Shown: positions 23,788 to 32,777 of the stretch, one piece after another
How the letters are laid out: each line of letters opens with the position of its first letter
Position numbering within the stretch: position 1 is the stretch's first letter
Assembly: GCA_963737145.1 (NCBI GenBank)
Contig: CAVTRO010000007.1
Span: 868,001 to 932,000, forward strand
Length of the DNA: 64,000 nucleotides
Reading direction: 5' to 3'
DNA from: AP-15 sp963737145
GTDB taxonomy: Bacteria; Pseudomonadota; Alphaproteobacteria; ATCC43930; CGMCC-115725
Position numbers and translations under genes: made by a program
Notes under the pieces: generated by a model
The model's database searches: none
The model's input: the letters and a program-made list of their open reading frames with translations, nothing else
What the model was told of the DNA's origin: nothing

Positions 23788-25145
23788 AATTCCAGTTCTA
23801 GCCCGTCGTAGGCCGAGATCACCTCGACCCCGTGGCCAGGTGCCTCGTGGCCAGGCCGGCTGATTGCTTCGAAGCGGACGGTATCGGCAAAGATCTCCTC
23901 GAGCATGCGGTCGTCATAGGCCGGCTCATGGTGAAACAGTACGAGGCGCCTGACCCGCGCCGCCTGCGCCAGCTCAACCGCGACGACGTTGCTCGAATGA
24001 CCCCAATCCTCCTTGACCGAGACCAAGTCACCCAGCGAATACATTGCATCGAAGATCAGCAAGTCGGCGTCTTTGTAGAACTCGACGAATGGGTAGGTTT
24101 CGTCGATGTGGGCGCATTTGTGCTCGCAATCAGTAGAGTAGACAATCGATTTGCCGCCTTGGAAAAAGCGATACCCGTAGGAGTCTCCCGTGTGAAACTG
24201 CTTGATCGAGGTAACCGAAAGACCGGCTACTTCGTAGGTGCGGCCGGGCTCCAAGGTGATGAACTCGATACTTGAGCCCAGCGAGTTGAAATCGACGGGA
24301 AACCAAGGAGCCGAGTGCTGGGTGCGCAGCGCCTCGCGCATCATGTCGTGGCAGCCGTATATGCAAATCCGATTGCCTGGAATGTAAGCGGGGGCAAAGA
24401 ACGGGAACCCCATGATGTGGTCCCAGTGCGGATGCGACAAGAATATGTTGTAGGTGTGTTGGGGTCCCGGACCGTGTTCCTGGAGTACCCGGTTGCCAAA
24501 TTCCCGCACGCCCGTGCCCAGGTCGCAAATCACATATTCGTCGCCGCCGGTAATGATCTCCACACAGCTGGTGTTGCCGCCGAAAGTGCCGCGTACTGAA
24601 AACGGCAGGCTGCTGTCGATGAAGGCATCGATTGCCTGCTCGGTGCCGAGCGCGTGCCCGCGAGCGGCGAGCAGCGCATCGCGGATCTTGGCGCGGACCG
24701 CCTGCGCCCGCAGCGGCACCGGCAACGAGCCGCGGGTGCCCCAAAAGCGGACACGCAACGGCCCGACCGAGCCGGTTTCGACATTGGGATTCGCCCCCTC
24801 GGGTCGCGGCGGGGCCTCCCACGCAGTGCTCGCTTCCTCGACGCTGTCGAAGACCGGGACGACGTGTGAGAACCGGCTGATCGCGAAGATCTCGCGCACG
24901 ACCGTATGGAGACAGGCAACGCCGAGCCGGCGCTCCTTTGGCTTCAGCCGCGTGGCGGCCATCAATGCCCGCAGGCCGGCGCTCGAGATGTAGTCGACCC
25001 TGGAAAAGTCAACGACGATATCCACGAGGCTGGAGCTGACGGCGGCGAGCAGCCGCGCCTGAAACTCGGTGCTCGTGAGATTGTCGATGCGCCCGACCGG
25101 AGCCAATACCAGGATGTTTGCGTGGCGCCGCTCGCCGATATCCAC
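23784..25145 (-). CDS. STAS domain fused to metallo-beta-lactamase fold
   Basis: A 453-residue two-domain protein. Residues about 1-110 are a STAS antagonist domain (VLAPVGRIDNLTS, VDYISSAGLRAL with the phosphorylatable Ser). After a linker, residues about 125-450 are an MBL-fold hydrolase: FWGTRGSLPVP, FGGNTSCVEI, DLGTGVREFG, LSHPHWDHIMG (HxHxDH zinc motif), YSTDCEHK, IFDAMYS, LVLFHHEP. All metal ligands appear present. GTG 25145 follows GGGGA. It is coupled to CHASE2-SpoIIE by a GTGA overlap. It is probably the partner-switch component and may hydrolyse a nucleotide-like substrate. Confidence 0.85.
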   Translation of the reverse strand: MDIGERRHANILVLAPVGRIDNLTSTEFQARLLAAVSSSLVDIVVDFSRVDYISSAGLRALMAATRLKPKERRLGVACLHTVVREIFAISRFSHVVPVFDSVEEASTAWEAPPRPEGANPNVETGSVGPLRVRFWGTRGSLPVPLRAQAVRAKIRDALLAARGHALGTEQAIDAFIDSSLPFSVRGTFGGNTSCVEIITGGDEYVICDLGTGVREFGNRVLQEHGPGPQHTYNIFLSHPHWDHIMGFPFFAPAYIPGNRICIYGCHDMMREALRTQHSAPWFPVDFNSLGSSIEFITLEPGRTYEVAGLSVTSIKQFHTGDSYGYRFFQGGKSIVYSTDCEHKCAHIDETYPFVEFYKDADLLIFDAMYSLGDLVSVKEDWGHSSNVVAVELAQAARVRRLVLFHHEPAYDDRMLEEIFADTVRFEAISRPGHEAPGHGVEVISAYDGLELEL

Positions 25146-25329
25146 GGCTGTCCCCGTCACAGTGTCAAGGCGCTCATTGTCAGGAGTTCGGCGGCCCGAA
25201 GCAAGAATCGCTGTAGGTTGTGGTAAACGAGCGCTTGGCTTCCAGGAAATTACGTTTAGCCAGCCTGCTGGGCTTGGGGTACTGGTAGCTGCGCCCCCGC
25301 CACGGCGGCGGCCATCGGCAAGAGGGAGC

Positions 25330-27063
25330 ATGGAACAGCGCTGGGGCTTGCCCCTGATCGCCTGGCCGTCTCGGCTGCGCCCCAATCTATGGGATCTCGT
25401 CGCCCTGCCAATGGTGCTCGGGGCGATCGCGTTGATCGCCTGGGGCGGCATGGCGATGAGCGCACGCTATCACGTCGGCGAGGTTCTGCCGATCAGCCTC
25501 GATCCCTGGCGACTGCCGGAATACGCGCTTCGCACGGTGCTGCGCATGATCTGCGCGCTCGCCGCTTCGCTCGTCTTCAGCCTCGTCTATGCGGCGGTGG
25601 CGGCCAAGAGCCGACAGGGCGAAAAGATCCTGATCCCGATCCTCGACATACTGCAATCGGTGCCGATCCTCGGGTTTCTGTCGATCACCGTGACCGGCTT
25701 CATCGCCCTTTTCCCAGGCCGGTTGCTCGGCGTCGAATGCGCGGCGATCTTCGCCATCTTCACCTCGCAAGCCTGGAACATGACTTTCAGCGTCTACCAG
25801 TCACTGCGCACCGTGCCGGCCGAGCTGATCGAGGCGGCTCGGATGTACCATCTGTCATCATGGAAGCGGTTTTGGCGCCTCGAGGTGCCGCACGCCATAC
25901 CCTCGCTCACCTGGAACATGATGATGTCGGTCTCGGGCGGCTGGTTTTTTGTCGTCGCCTCTGAAGCCATCACCGTCGCCGGCCAGACCATCATGCTCCC
26001 CGGCATCGGCTCCTACATCGCGACCGCGATCAATCAGCGCGACTTAGCCGCAATCGGCTACGCGGTGCTGGTCATGTTCGTTGTCATTCTGCTCTATGAC
26101 CAGCTGCTGTTTCGCCCGCTCCTCGCGTGGTCGCGCAAGTTCCAGGCCGACCCGTTGGCCGATGAAGACAATGTGCGGCCATGGTTTTTTATCGTGCTGC
26201 AGCGTGCCCGCCTGTTCGATCTGGTCCAGGCCGGAGTGCTCGAACTCAACCGGATCATCGACGACGCGCTCACCGGCCTGGCTCGGCGGCGCCAGACGCT
26301 GATCGAACGGCGACCGCGGCCCCGGCTCGACCGGTTGCTCGACATCGCCCTACTGGCACTGGCCGGGGCGGCGGCTATATGGATCATTGAATTCATCCGC
26401 CAGACGGTCGATCTCGCAGAGATCGGGCAGGTGTTTCTTCTCGGTCTGGCGACGGCCACGCGGGTGCTGGTCCTGATCGGTGCGGCTTCCCTGATCTGGG
26501 TTCCAATCGGGGTAGCGATCGGGCTGCGCCCACACCTGGCAGACCGCGTGCAGCCTATAGTGCAATTTCTCGCCGCATTCCCGGCAAATCTATTCTTCCC
26601 GATGGCGGTGGTGCTGATCCTGCGGTTTCATGCGAACCCGGAGGTCTGGCTCAGCCCGCTGATGATCCTCGGGACGCAGTGGTACATCCTGTTCAACGTT
26701 ATCGTTGGCACCACTGCCCTGCCGCAGGAGCTGCAACGCGCTGCACAAAATCTCGGCGTCAGACGCTCGTTGTGGTGGCGGCGTGTGATCTTGCCGGCGA
26801 TTTTTCCGGCATACGTGACCGGTGCTGTCACCGCAGCCGGCGGCTCGTGGAATGCGAGCATCGTGTCCGAGGTGGTCCAATGGGGCAACACGACGCTGAC
26901 CGCGACCGGCATCGGCGCCTATATTGCTCGCACTACCGCCGAGGGCGACAGCGCCCGGATTGCGCTCGGCATCGGCGTCCTCTGCCTTTATGTACTCGCC
27001 TTCAACAGGCTGCTCTGGCGTCGGCTTTATGATCTCGCCGCCGAACGCTTGCGCCTGGATTGA
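25330..27063 (+). CDS. ABC transporter permease, tandem (NitT/TauT type)
   Basis: A 577-residue protein containing two BPD_transp_1 permease units fused head to tail. The first has AAVAAKSRQGEKILIPILDILQ and EAARMYHLSSWKRFWRLEVPHAIP, an EAA loop. The second has TATRVLVLIGAASLIWVPIG and ELQRAAQNLGVRRSLWWRRVILPA, a second EAA-like loop. About 12 membrane segments are expected. It pairs with the downstream ATPase, 23 bases away. No substrate-binding protein gene is adjacent. The substrate is unknown; the family handles nitrate, sulfonates, bicarbonate and similar anions. Confidence 0.88.
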   Translation: MEQRWGLPLIAWPSRLRPNLWDLVALPMVLGAIALIAWGGMAMSARYHVGEVLPISLDPWRLPEYALRTVLRMICALAASLVFSLVYAAVAAKSRQGEKILIPILDILQSVPILGFLSITVTGFIALFPGRLLGVECAAIFAIFTSQAWNMTFSVYQSLRTVPAELIEAARMYHLSSWKRFWRLEVPHAIPSLTWNMMMSVSGGWFFVVASEAITVAGQTIMLPGIGSYIATAINQRDLAAIGYAVLVMFVVILLYDQLLFRPLLAWSRKFQADPLADEDNVRPWFFIVLQRARLFDLVQAGVLELNRIIDDALTGLARRRQTLIERRPRPRLDRLLDIALLALAGAAAIWIIEFIRQTVDLAEIGQVFLLGLATATRVLVLIGAASLIWVPIGVAIGLRPHLADRVQPIVQFLAAFPANLFFPMAVVLILRFHANPEVWLSPLMILGTQWYILFNVIVGTTALPQELQRAAQNLGVRRSLWWRRVILPAIFPAYVTGAVTAAGGSWNASIVSEVVQWGNTTLTATGIGAYIARTTAEGDSARIALGIGVLCLYVLAFNRLLWRRLYDLAAERLRLD

Positions 27064-27086
27064 CGTTCTTTCGCAGGGAAGCTCCG

Positions 27087-28379
27087 ATGAATGGCCCGTT
27101 GTTGCGCACCGACGCGGTCTCAAAAACCTATCAAACCCCCGATCACCACGGGCGGCTCGTGCTCGACCATATCGACTTCACCCTGCGCGACGGCGAGATC
27201 GTGGCGATCCTCGGCAAATCGGGATCCGGAAAGTCGACTTTCTTGCGCATTCTCGCGGGTCTCGTGCCGCCCAGCGAAGGCGTTGTCGAATATCGCGGCA
27301 TCCCCGTCGCCCAACCGGCTCACGGCATCGCGATGGTTTTCCAGAGCTATGCGCTATTTCCATGGCTGACCGTGCTCGGCAATGTCGAACTCGGCCTCGA
27401 GGCTCTAGGCGTCTCCGGTGCCGAACGGCGGCGGCGGGCGGTCAGTGCGATCGATCTGATCGGGCTCGACGGATTCGAGAATGCGTATCCGAAGGAGCTC
27501 TCCGGTGGCATGCGTCAGCGTGTCGGCTTTGCCCGCGCGCTCGTTGTCGACCCCGATATCCTGCTGCTCGACGAGCCTTTTTCCTCGCTCGACGTTCTGA
27601 CCGCCGAAACTCTGCGCGGCGATCTCCTCGATTTGTGGGACGCCCACCGCATCCCGACCAAGGGGATACTCATCGTTTCGCACAACATCGAGGAAGCGGT
27701 CGAAATCGCCGATCGCATCCTGATCTTCAGCAGCGATCCCGGCCGCATCCGCGCGCAAATCCCGATCTCTTTGCCCCGCCCGCGCTCCTCGGAGAGTGCC
27801 GGTTTTCGTCAGATCGTCGACCAGGTCTACACCCTGCTGACGACCGAGCCCGGACGCGACGGGCGGCGTGGGGCAAAGACCGAACCTATCGGTATCGGCT
27901 TTCGCCTGCCCGATGCGTCGGTGCAGCAGCTCTCGGGACTGATCGAGAATCTGACAGAGACGCCCTATTACGGCCGTGCCGATTTGCCCCATCTCGCCGA
28001 CGAGGAGAACCTCGTCATGGACGAGTTGTTCCCGCTGATCGAGACCTTGCAGCTGTTCGGCTTCGCCCATGTCAGCGGCGGGGACATCGAGCTGACACCC
28101 CTCGGCCGGGCGTATGGCGAGGCCGACATGCTCGCTCGCAAGCAGATCTTTGCCGAGGCGCTCTTAAAGCACGTGCCGTTGGCTGCCCACATCCGCCGTG
28201 TCCTCGACGAGCGGCCCGGCCATCGCGCGCCGGGGGCTCGGTTTTTGCGCGAGCTCGAGGATCACTTGTCAGAGGAGGAGGCCGAGCGGGTGCTCGACAC
28301 CGTAATCAACTGGGGCCGGCACGCCGAGATCTTCGCGTACGACTATGACAGCGAGGTCTTGAGCCTGGAAAACTTCTGA
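27087..28379 (+). CDS. ABC transporter ATPase with C-terminal AAA-associated domain
   Basis: A 430-residue protein. Residues about 1-245 form a NitT/TauT-class ATPase: Walker A GKSGSGKST, Q-loop MVFQSYALFPWLTV, signature LSGGMRQRVGFAR, Walker B ILLLDEPFSSLD, H-loop VSHNIEEAV. Residues about 270-430 form an AAA-associated C-terminal domain (ADEENLVMDELFPLIETLQ, ELTPLGRAYGEAD, VLDTVINWGRHAEIFAYD), seen on a subset of these ATPases and probably regulatory. ATG 27087 follows CAGGGAA. Partner of the tandem permease. Confidence 0.9.
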   Translation: MNGPLLRTDAVSKTYQTPDHHGRLVLDHIDFTLRDGEIVAILGKSGSGKSTFLRILAGLVPPSEGVVEYRGIPVAQPAHGIAMVFQSYALFPWLTVLGNVELGLEALGVSGAERRRRAVSAIDLIGLDGFENAYPKELSGGMRQRVGFARALVVDPDILLLDEPFSSLDVLTAETLRGDLLDLWDAHRIPTKGILIVSHNIEEAVEIADRILIFSSDPGRIRAQIPISLPRPRSSESAGFRQIVDQVYTLLTTEPGRDGRRGAKTEPIGIGFRLPDASVQQLSGLIENLTETPYYGRADLPHLADEENLVMDELFPLIETLQLFGFAHVSGGDIELTPLGRAYGEADMLARKQIFAEALLKHVPLAAHIRRVLDERPGHRAPGARFLRELEDHLSEEEAERVLDTVINWGRHAEIFAYDYDSEVLSLENF

Positions 28380-28413
28380 GCCTCGCGAGAAAATTTGGGG
28401 CCGACGCCGGGGG

Positions 28414-28902
28414 TCAGGTGCCGCCGTAAAAAGAGAGACGCGCGACATCGGCTTGCGCGACTTGGTTCGGGATCAGCCACGCGTAAAAGGTCGGCCGCTC
28501 CCATTGGTTCCTGTCGCCGCCCGTGTCCCAACTCGGCAGCGAGACGATTTTTACATAGGCCTCCTGGGCCGGGGCGAGCTCGAAATCGGCCGTCTGATTG
28601 GTGTCTATGCCGACGGTCTGCACGGTCACGAGGTAATGTCCGGGAGGAACATCGCGATAGAACGCGCCACCCAATTCGGCCGCACCGACATATCCCCCAT
28701 TGGCAGCGATGGCTGGAAGGCCTTTGCCGGCATAGGGCTCGTAATCGCGATAGAACCAGATCCGAGCCTCCCCCGTCGGGATCGGCGGAATGCTGACCGT
28801 CCCAGTCACCGCCTGCTGGGCGCAGCCTGCCACCGCGACGAGCAGCATGCCCTGCGTAACGCCCCTCAACCAGCACGCCGCCGAATTTTTGTTCTTTCTC
28901 AC
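28414..28902 (-). CDS. DUF2846-type lipoprotein
   Basis: A 162-residue predicted lipoprotein. The leader ends in the lipobox VAVAGC. The mature part, ARIWFYRDYEP, GAAELGGAFYRDVPPGHYLVTV and AYVKIVSLPSW, resembles the DUF2846 beta-rich fold, whose function is unknown. GTG 28902 was chosen for the GGAGG 9 bases upstream; a GTG at 28920 is an alternative. It converges on the ABC transporter and precedes nothing obviously related; lysS lies upstream on the same strand. Confidence 0.7.
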   Translation of the reverse strand: MRKNKNSAACWLRGVTQGMLLVAVAGCAQQAVTGTVSIPPIPTGEARIWFYRDYEPYAGKGLPAIAANGGYVGAAELGGAFYRDVPPGHYLVTVQTVGIDTNQTADFELAPAQEAYVKIVSLPSWDTGGDRNQWERPTFYAWLIPNQVAQADVARLSFYGGT

Positions 28903-28940
28903 GGCGAAACCTCCAATCACAATCGTCGGTTGAACACTAG

Positions 28941-30434
28941 TCAGCGCGGACGCAAGGTCGGAAAAGCGATGACGTCGCGGATCGATGGGCTGTCGGTCAG
29001 CAGCATGACCAGTCGGTCGATGCCGATGCCGAGACCGCCGCAGGGCGGCAGCCCGTATTCGAGCGCGGTCACGTAGTCCTCGTCGAGGAGCTGCGCTTCG
29101 TCGTCACCTGCCGCCCGCGCCCGCATCTGCGCCTCGAACCGCTCGCGCTGGTCCTGCGGATCATTGAGCTCGGAGAAGGCGTTCGCGATCTCCCAACCGT
29201 AGATGTAAGTCTCGAACCGCTCGACAAGCCGCGGGTCGTTGCGGTCGGCTTTGGCCAGCGGTGAGATATCGCGGGGAAATCCGGTGACGTGGATCGGCTC
29301 GATCAGAGTGTCCTCGACGCGCGCGGCAAAGGCCGCCTCCAGCGCCTGCCCCCAACTCTCACCGCCTGTCAGCGCCGCGCCGATGCGCGACGCTACCTCG
29401 CGAGCCGCCTCGGCGTTGTCGAGAGCGAGAAAATCGACTCCAGTGGCCGTTTGAACGAGATCGGCCATGCTGCGCCGCGGCCACGGCGCCGATAGATCTA
29501 TCTCGGTCCCGCCGTAGCCGATCCGCAATGTCCCGAGGATCGCCTCGGCCGCGGCGGTGATGAGCTCCTCAGTCAACTTCATCATCGCGGTGTAGTCGAC
29601 ATAGGCCTCGTAGAGCTCGAGGGTGGTGAATTCCGGATTGTGTCGGGGCGAGAGGCCTTCATTGCGGAAGCACCGGTTGATCTCGAACAACTTGTCGGCA
29701 AGGCCGCCGACCAACAGGCGCTTCAGATGCAGCTCGGGCGCAATCCGCAGATAAAGGTCGATGTCGAGCGCGTTGTGATGCGTCACGAACGGCTTCGCCG
29801 AAGCGCCGCCGGGGATCGTATGAAGCATCGGCGTTTCGACCTCGACGTAACCGCGCTCCGAAAGATGGCTGCGGATCGCCGCTACGACCCGGCTGCGCCG
29901 GAGCAGTGTGTCCCGGCTCTGCGGGTTCATGATCAGGTCGAGATAGCGCTGGCGATAGCGCAGCTCGATATCGGCGAGGCCGTGATATTTCTCAGGGAGA
30001 GGGCGCAGAGCCTTCGCGAGAACCGTAACTGCGGTCGCGTTGACGGTAAGCTCGCCGCGCGGGGTCCGCCGAACGAGGCCCTCGACGCCGATCAGATCAC
30101 CGATGTCGAGCAGCCGCACCATTCCGAGCGCTTCGGACCCGAGCAAATCCTTGTGGCAAAAAACCTGGATCTTGCCAGACGCATCGTGCAGGTCGATGAA
30201 CATGCCGCTGTTGCGCATTGCCCGGATGCGGCCGGCGACCCGCACTCGATCTTCGGTTTCGGCACCGGCGGCGAGCCCGGTGTAGTGCCGCTCGAGCTGA
30301 CCTGCCTCATGCGTCCGCTCAAAGTTATAGGGGTAGGGATCGATCCCGAGCGCCTCAAGGCTGTCGCGCTTGCCCATTCGGACAACTCGCAACGGGTCCT
30401 CCGCGTCCCGCGGGTGGCGCTCGCTGTTGGTCAT
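28941..30434 (-). CDS. lysS: Lysyl-tRNA synthetase, class II
   Basis: A 497-residue class II aminoacyl-tRNA synthetase that charges tRNA-Lys. The N-terminal OB-fold anticodon-binding domain (VRVAGRIRAMRNSGMFIDLHD) is followed by motif 1 (SHLSERGYVEVETPML), motif 2 (FRNEGLSPRHNPEFT) and motif 3 (GLGIGIDRLVMLLT). YRQRYLDLIMNP is the lysine-type signature. The length is standard. It is followed by a lipoprotein gene, and the SbmA-like ABC gene lies 32 bases upstream on the same strand. Confidence 0.96.
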   Translation of the reverse strand: MTNSERHPRDAEDPLRVVRMGKRDSLEALGIDPYPYNFERTHEAGQLERHYTGLAAGAETEDRVRVAGRIRAMRNSGMFIDLHDASGKIQVFCHKDLLGSEALGMVRLLDIGDLIGVEGLVRRTPRGELTVNATAVTVLAKALRPLPEKYHGLADIELRYRQRYLDLIMNPQSRDTLLRRSRVVAAIRSHLSERGYVEVETPMLHTIPGGASAKPFVTHHNALDIDLYLRIAPELHLKRLLVGGLADKLFEINRCFRNEGLSPRHNPEFTTLELYEAYVDYTAMMKLTEELITAAAEAILGTLRIGYGGTEIDLSAPWPRRSMADLVQTATGVDFLALDNAEAAREVASRIGAALTGGESWGQALEAAFAARVEDTLIEPIHVTGFPRDISPLAKADRNDPRLVERFETYIYGWEIANAFSELNDPQDQRERFEAQMRARAAGDDEAQLLDEDYVTALEYGLPPCGGLGIGIDRLVMLLTDSPSIRDVIAFPTLRPR

Positions 30435-30466
30435 CGCTCGGCTCCTCCACTCCGCAGGATGGCAAC

Positions 30467-32192
30467 TTAGCCGACGGCAGCCCGCGAGACTGGGCTATGC
30501 GTGAAATCGACCACCGCATCATGGAAACGCCGCAAGGTGCCGTGATGGCCGACGCTGACGATCGTCGGTCTCCATGGCGCTTCCCGCAAAAGCCGGTATA
30601 ACGAGATCTCCGCTGCGTCGTCGAGCGCCGAGGTCGCCTCGTCGAGAAAGACGATCTCCGGGCGGGCCAGCAAGACCCGGGCGAACGCCAGCCGCTGCTG
30701 TTCGCCGATCGAGAGCCGCTGGGCCCAATTAGCCTCCTCGTCCAGCCGCTCGACGAGCTCGGGCAGACCGACGGCGCGCAGCGCCTCGGCAAGACTGTCA
30801 CGCGGCAGTTCGGCGGCTGCCCGCGGATAGACCAGAGCGTCCGCCAGAGTGCCGAGAGGCAGATAGGGCCGCTGCGGCAGAAACAGGCAGCGCCCGTCGC
30901 CCACCCGGATGCGCCCCCGCCCAAACGGCCAAAGACCGGCAATGGCGCGCAGCAACGTGCTCTTGCCGAGCCCAGAAGCACCGGTGATCAAGAGCAATTC
31001 TCCGCGGCCGGCCGCCAGCGAAATGTTCGGTCGCAACAACTGACCGTCCGGCAGATTGAGATCGAGCATGTCGACTTCGACACCGGCGCCGCGGCGCTCG
31101 AGTTCGATCGGGTGCGGCGCGCTGGTTTCGGCGGCAATGCTCTCCATCCGCTCGCGAAACCCGGAAAGCCGCTGCACGACCGCCTGGTATTCGGCAATTT
31201 CGGTATAGGAGGTGATGATGAAGGACAGCGAGTTCCTGCACTTGGTTGAAGGCGGAAGAAATCTGCATCAGCCCGCCGAGCTGTATCGTCTTGTTGAAGT
31301 ATCTCGGGGCCGCAACGACGAAGGGGAAGATGATTGCCAGCTGAGAGTAGCCGGTGGTGAACCAGGTCAGCTTCTTGCGGCGGATGATGATACCCCACCA
31401 ATTCTGCACGATTCGAGCAAATCGCGTCTTGAACGTATCAAACTCGCGCGCTTCGCCTCCATAAAACGCGACGTTCTCGGCGTTCTCGCGCAGTCTGACC
31501 ATGCTGAAGCGGAAATCCGCCTCGTAACGCTGCTGGTCGAAACTGAGCCGGACCAGCGGGTTCCCGATCCATCGCGTCAGCAAAGTGCCGGCGATCGCGT
31601 AGATCAAAGCGGCGAAGACCATATAACCGGGGATTTCGATCAGGACACCCCCGCCTAACGGGATCGTTAACGCACCGGAGAGAGTCCAAAGAATCGTGAC
31701 GAACGACGCGAGGGTCACAAAGGAACTCAAGAGTCCGAGCGATAAGGCCAGCGTTATCGTCGCGAACCGGTCGAGATCATCGGAAATTCGCTGATCGGGA
31801 TTGTCGGTGGTCGTGTGGTCCAGCTGCATCCGGTAATAAGCCTGGTTCTCCAGCCAATTGCGCAAAAAACGATCGGTCAGCCACCGGCGCCAGCGGATGT
31901 GCAGTATTTGCCGCAGGTAAAGCGAATAAACAGCAACGACGATCAGCAGGAAGGCGATGATCCCAAAAATTGCGAATTGGCGCCAGAACTCGGGCCAGTT
32001 GTACTGCTGCAGGGCATCATAGAAGTCGTTGTTCCAGGCATTGAGACGGACATTGAGGCCGACCGTAATCAGGTTGAGCGCTATGACCGCGAGCAACAGC
32101 CCGCGCGCCGTCCATTTCTCGTCGGAATTCCAGTATGGCCACGCGAGGGTCCAGGCCTGACGCAGGAACCCCCGCTCGGTCGCCACCGCCAT
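30467..32192 (-). pseudogene. SbmA/BacA-like ABC transporter (fused permease-ATPase), frameshifted
   Basis: The N-terminal ABC_membrane_2 domain (WPYWNSDEKWTARGLL, NDFYDALQQYNWPEFWRQ, DNPDQRISDDLDRF, ENAENVAFYGGEARE) reads to SSAFNQVQ. The frame is then lost; NSLSFIITSYTEIAEYQ and the ATPase domain (TGASGLGKSTLLRA, LSIGEQQRLAFAR, IVFLDEATSALD) are in another frame. One extra base in TTCCTG at about 31235 explains it. Corrected length is about 575 residues. Family members (YddA, Rv1819c) move peptides, cobalamin or long-chain acyl compounds. All ATPase motifs are intact, so a sequencing error is plausible. Confidence 0.82.
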
Positions 32193-32250
32193 GATTACCT
32201 CCGTCGATCTAGCCCTGCCTGATGATATGGCTTACCGTTCCCGGTTCGTT

Positions 32251-32709
32251 ATGACTGCGTCCGCCATCGAGCCGACCGATGCCGCCCTTCTCGCGCGTGG
32301 TGTCTGCCGCACCCTGGAGCAGCTTGGTTATGTGAGCCTGGTGGAATTCCCGCTCGCCAATGGCCAGCGCGCCGACATTCTCGCTCTCGGCAAGGCGGGC
32401 GATCTCGTGATCGTCGAGATCAAGAGTTCCGTGGCCGATTTTCGGGCCGACCGCAAATGGAGCGCCTACCGTGACTTCTCGGACCGCCTTTACTTCGCTG
32501 TACCGAACGACTTTCCACGCCCGCTGATCCCAGATGAATGTGGCTTGATGGTGGCGGATACGTTCAGCGCGGCCGTGCTTCGCGACGGCAGCACAACAAG
32601 GCTTGACGCCGCCCGGCGCCGCGCCCTGACGATGCGCTTCGCCCGCATTGCGGCGACCCGGCTGCGCCGCCTTCTCGACCCCGAAGCGGGGCGATTGGGC
32701 GGAATGTGA
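32251..32709 (+). CDS. mmcB: MmcB family DNA repair protein
   Basis: About 152 residues with a PD-(D/E)XK-like nuclease core: FPLANGQRADILALG, DLVIVEIKSSVADFRADRKW (the E-x-K pair), YRDFSDRLYFAVPNDF and GLMVADTFSAAVLR. MmcB proteins are widespread in alphaproteobacteria; Caulobacter mmcB is SOS-linked and involved in repair of mitomycin damage. ATG 32251 fits family length; longer in-frame starts at 32227 or 32191 exist, the latter overlapping the divergent ABC gene's start. No LexA box was recognised. Confidence 0.82.
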   Translation: MTASAIEPTDAALLARGVCRTLEQLGYVSLVEFPLANGQRADILALGKAGDLVIVEIKSSVADFRADRKWSAYRDFSDRLYFAVPNDFPRPLIPDECGLMVADTFSAAVLRDGSTTRLDAARRRALTMRFARIAATRLRRLLDPEAGRLGGM

Positions 32710-32777
32710 TGGACGCTGCGGCGCCATCGTTGCCAAACCAATCGGTCGCGCAGACGGCGTCTGCCCGTTATCGCCTC

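Noticed and set aside
25146..25329. Binding-protein gene for the NitT/TauT-like transporter
   Set aside because: No open frame of suitable length; the gap between the divergent genes is under 200 bases.
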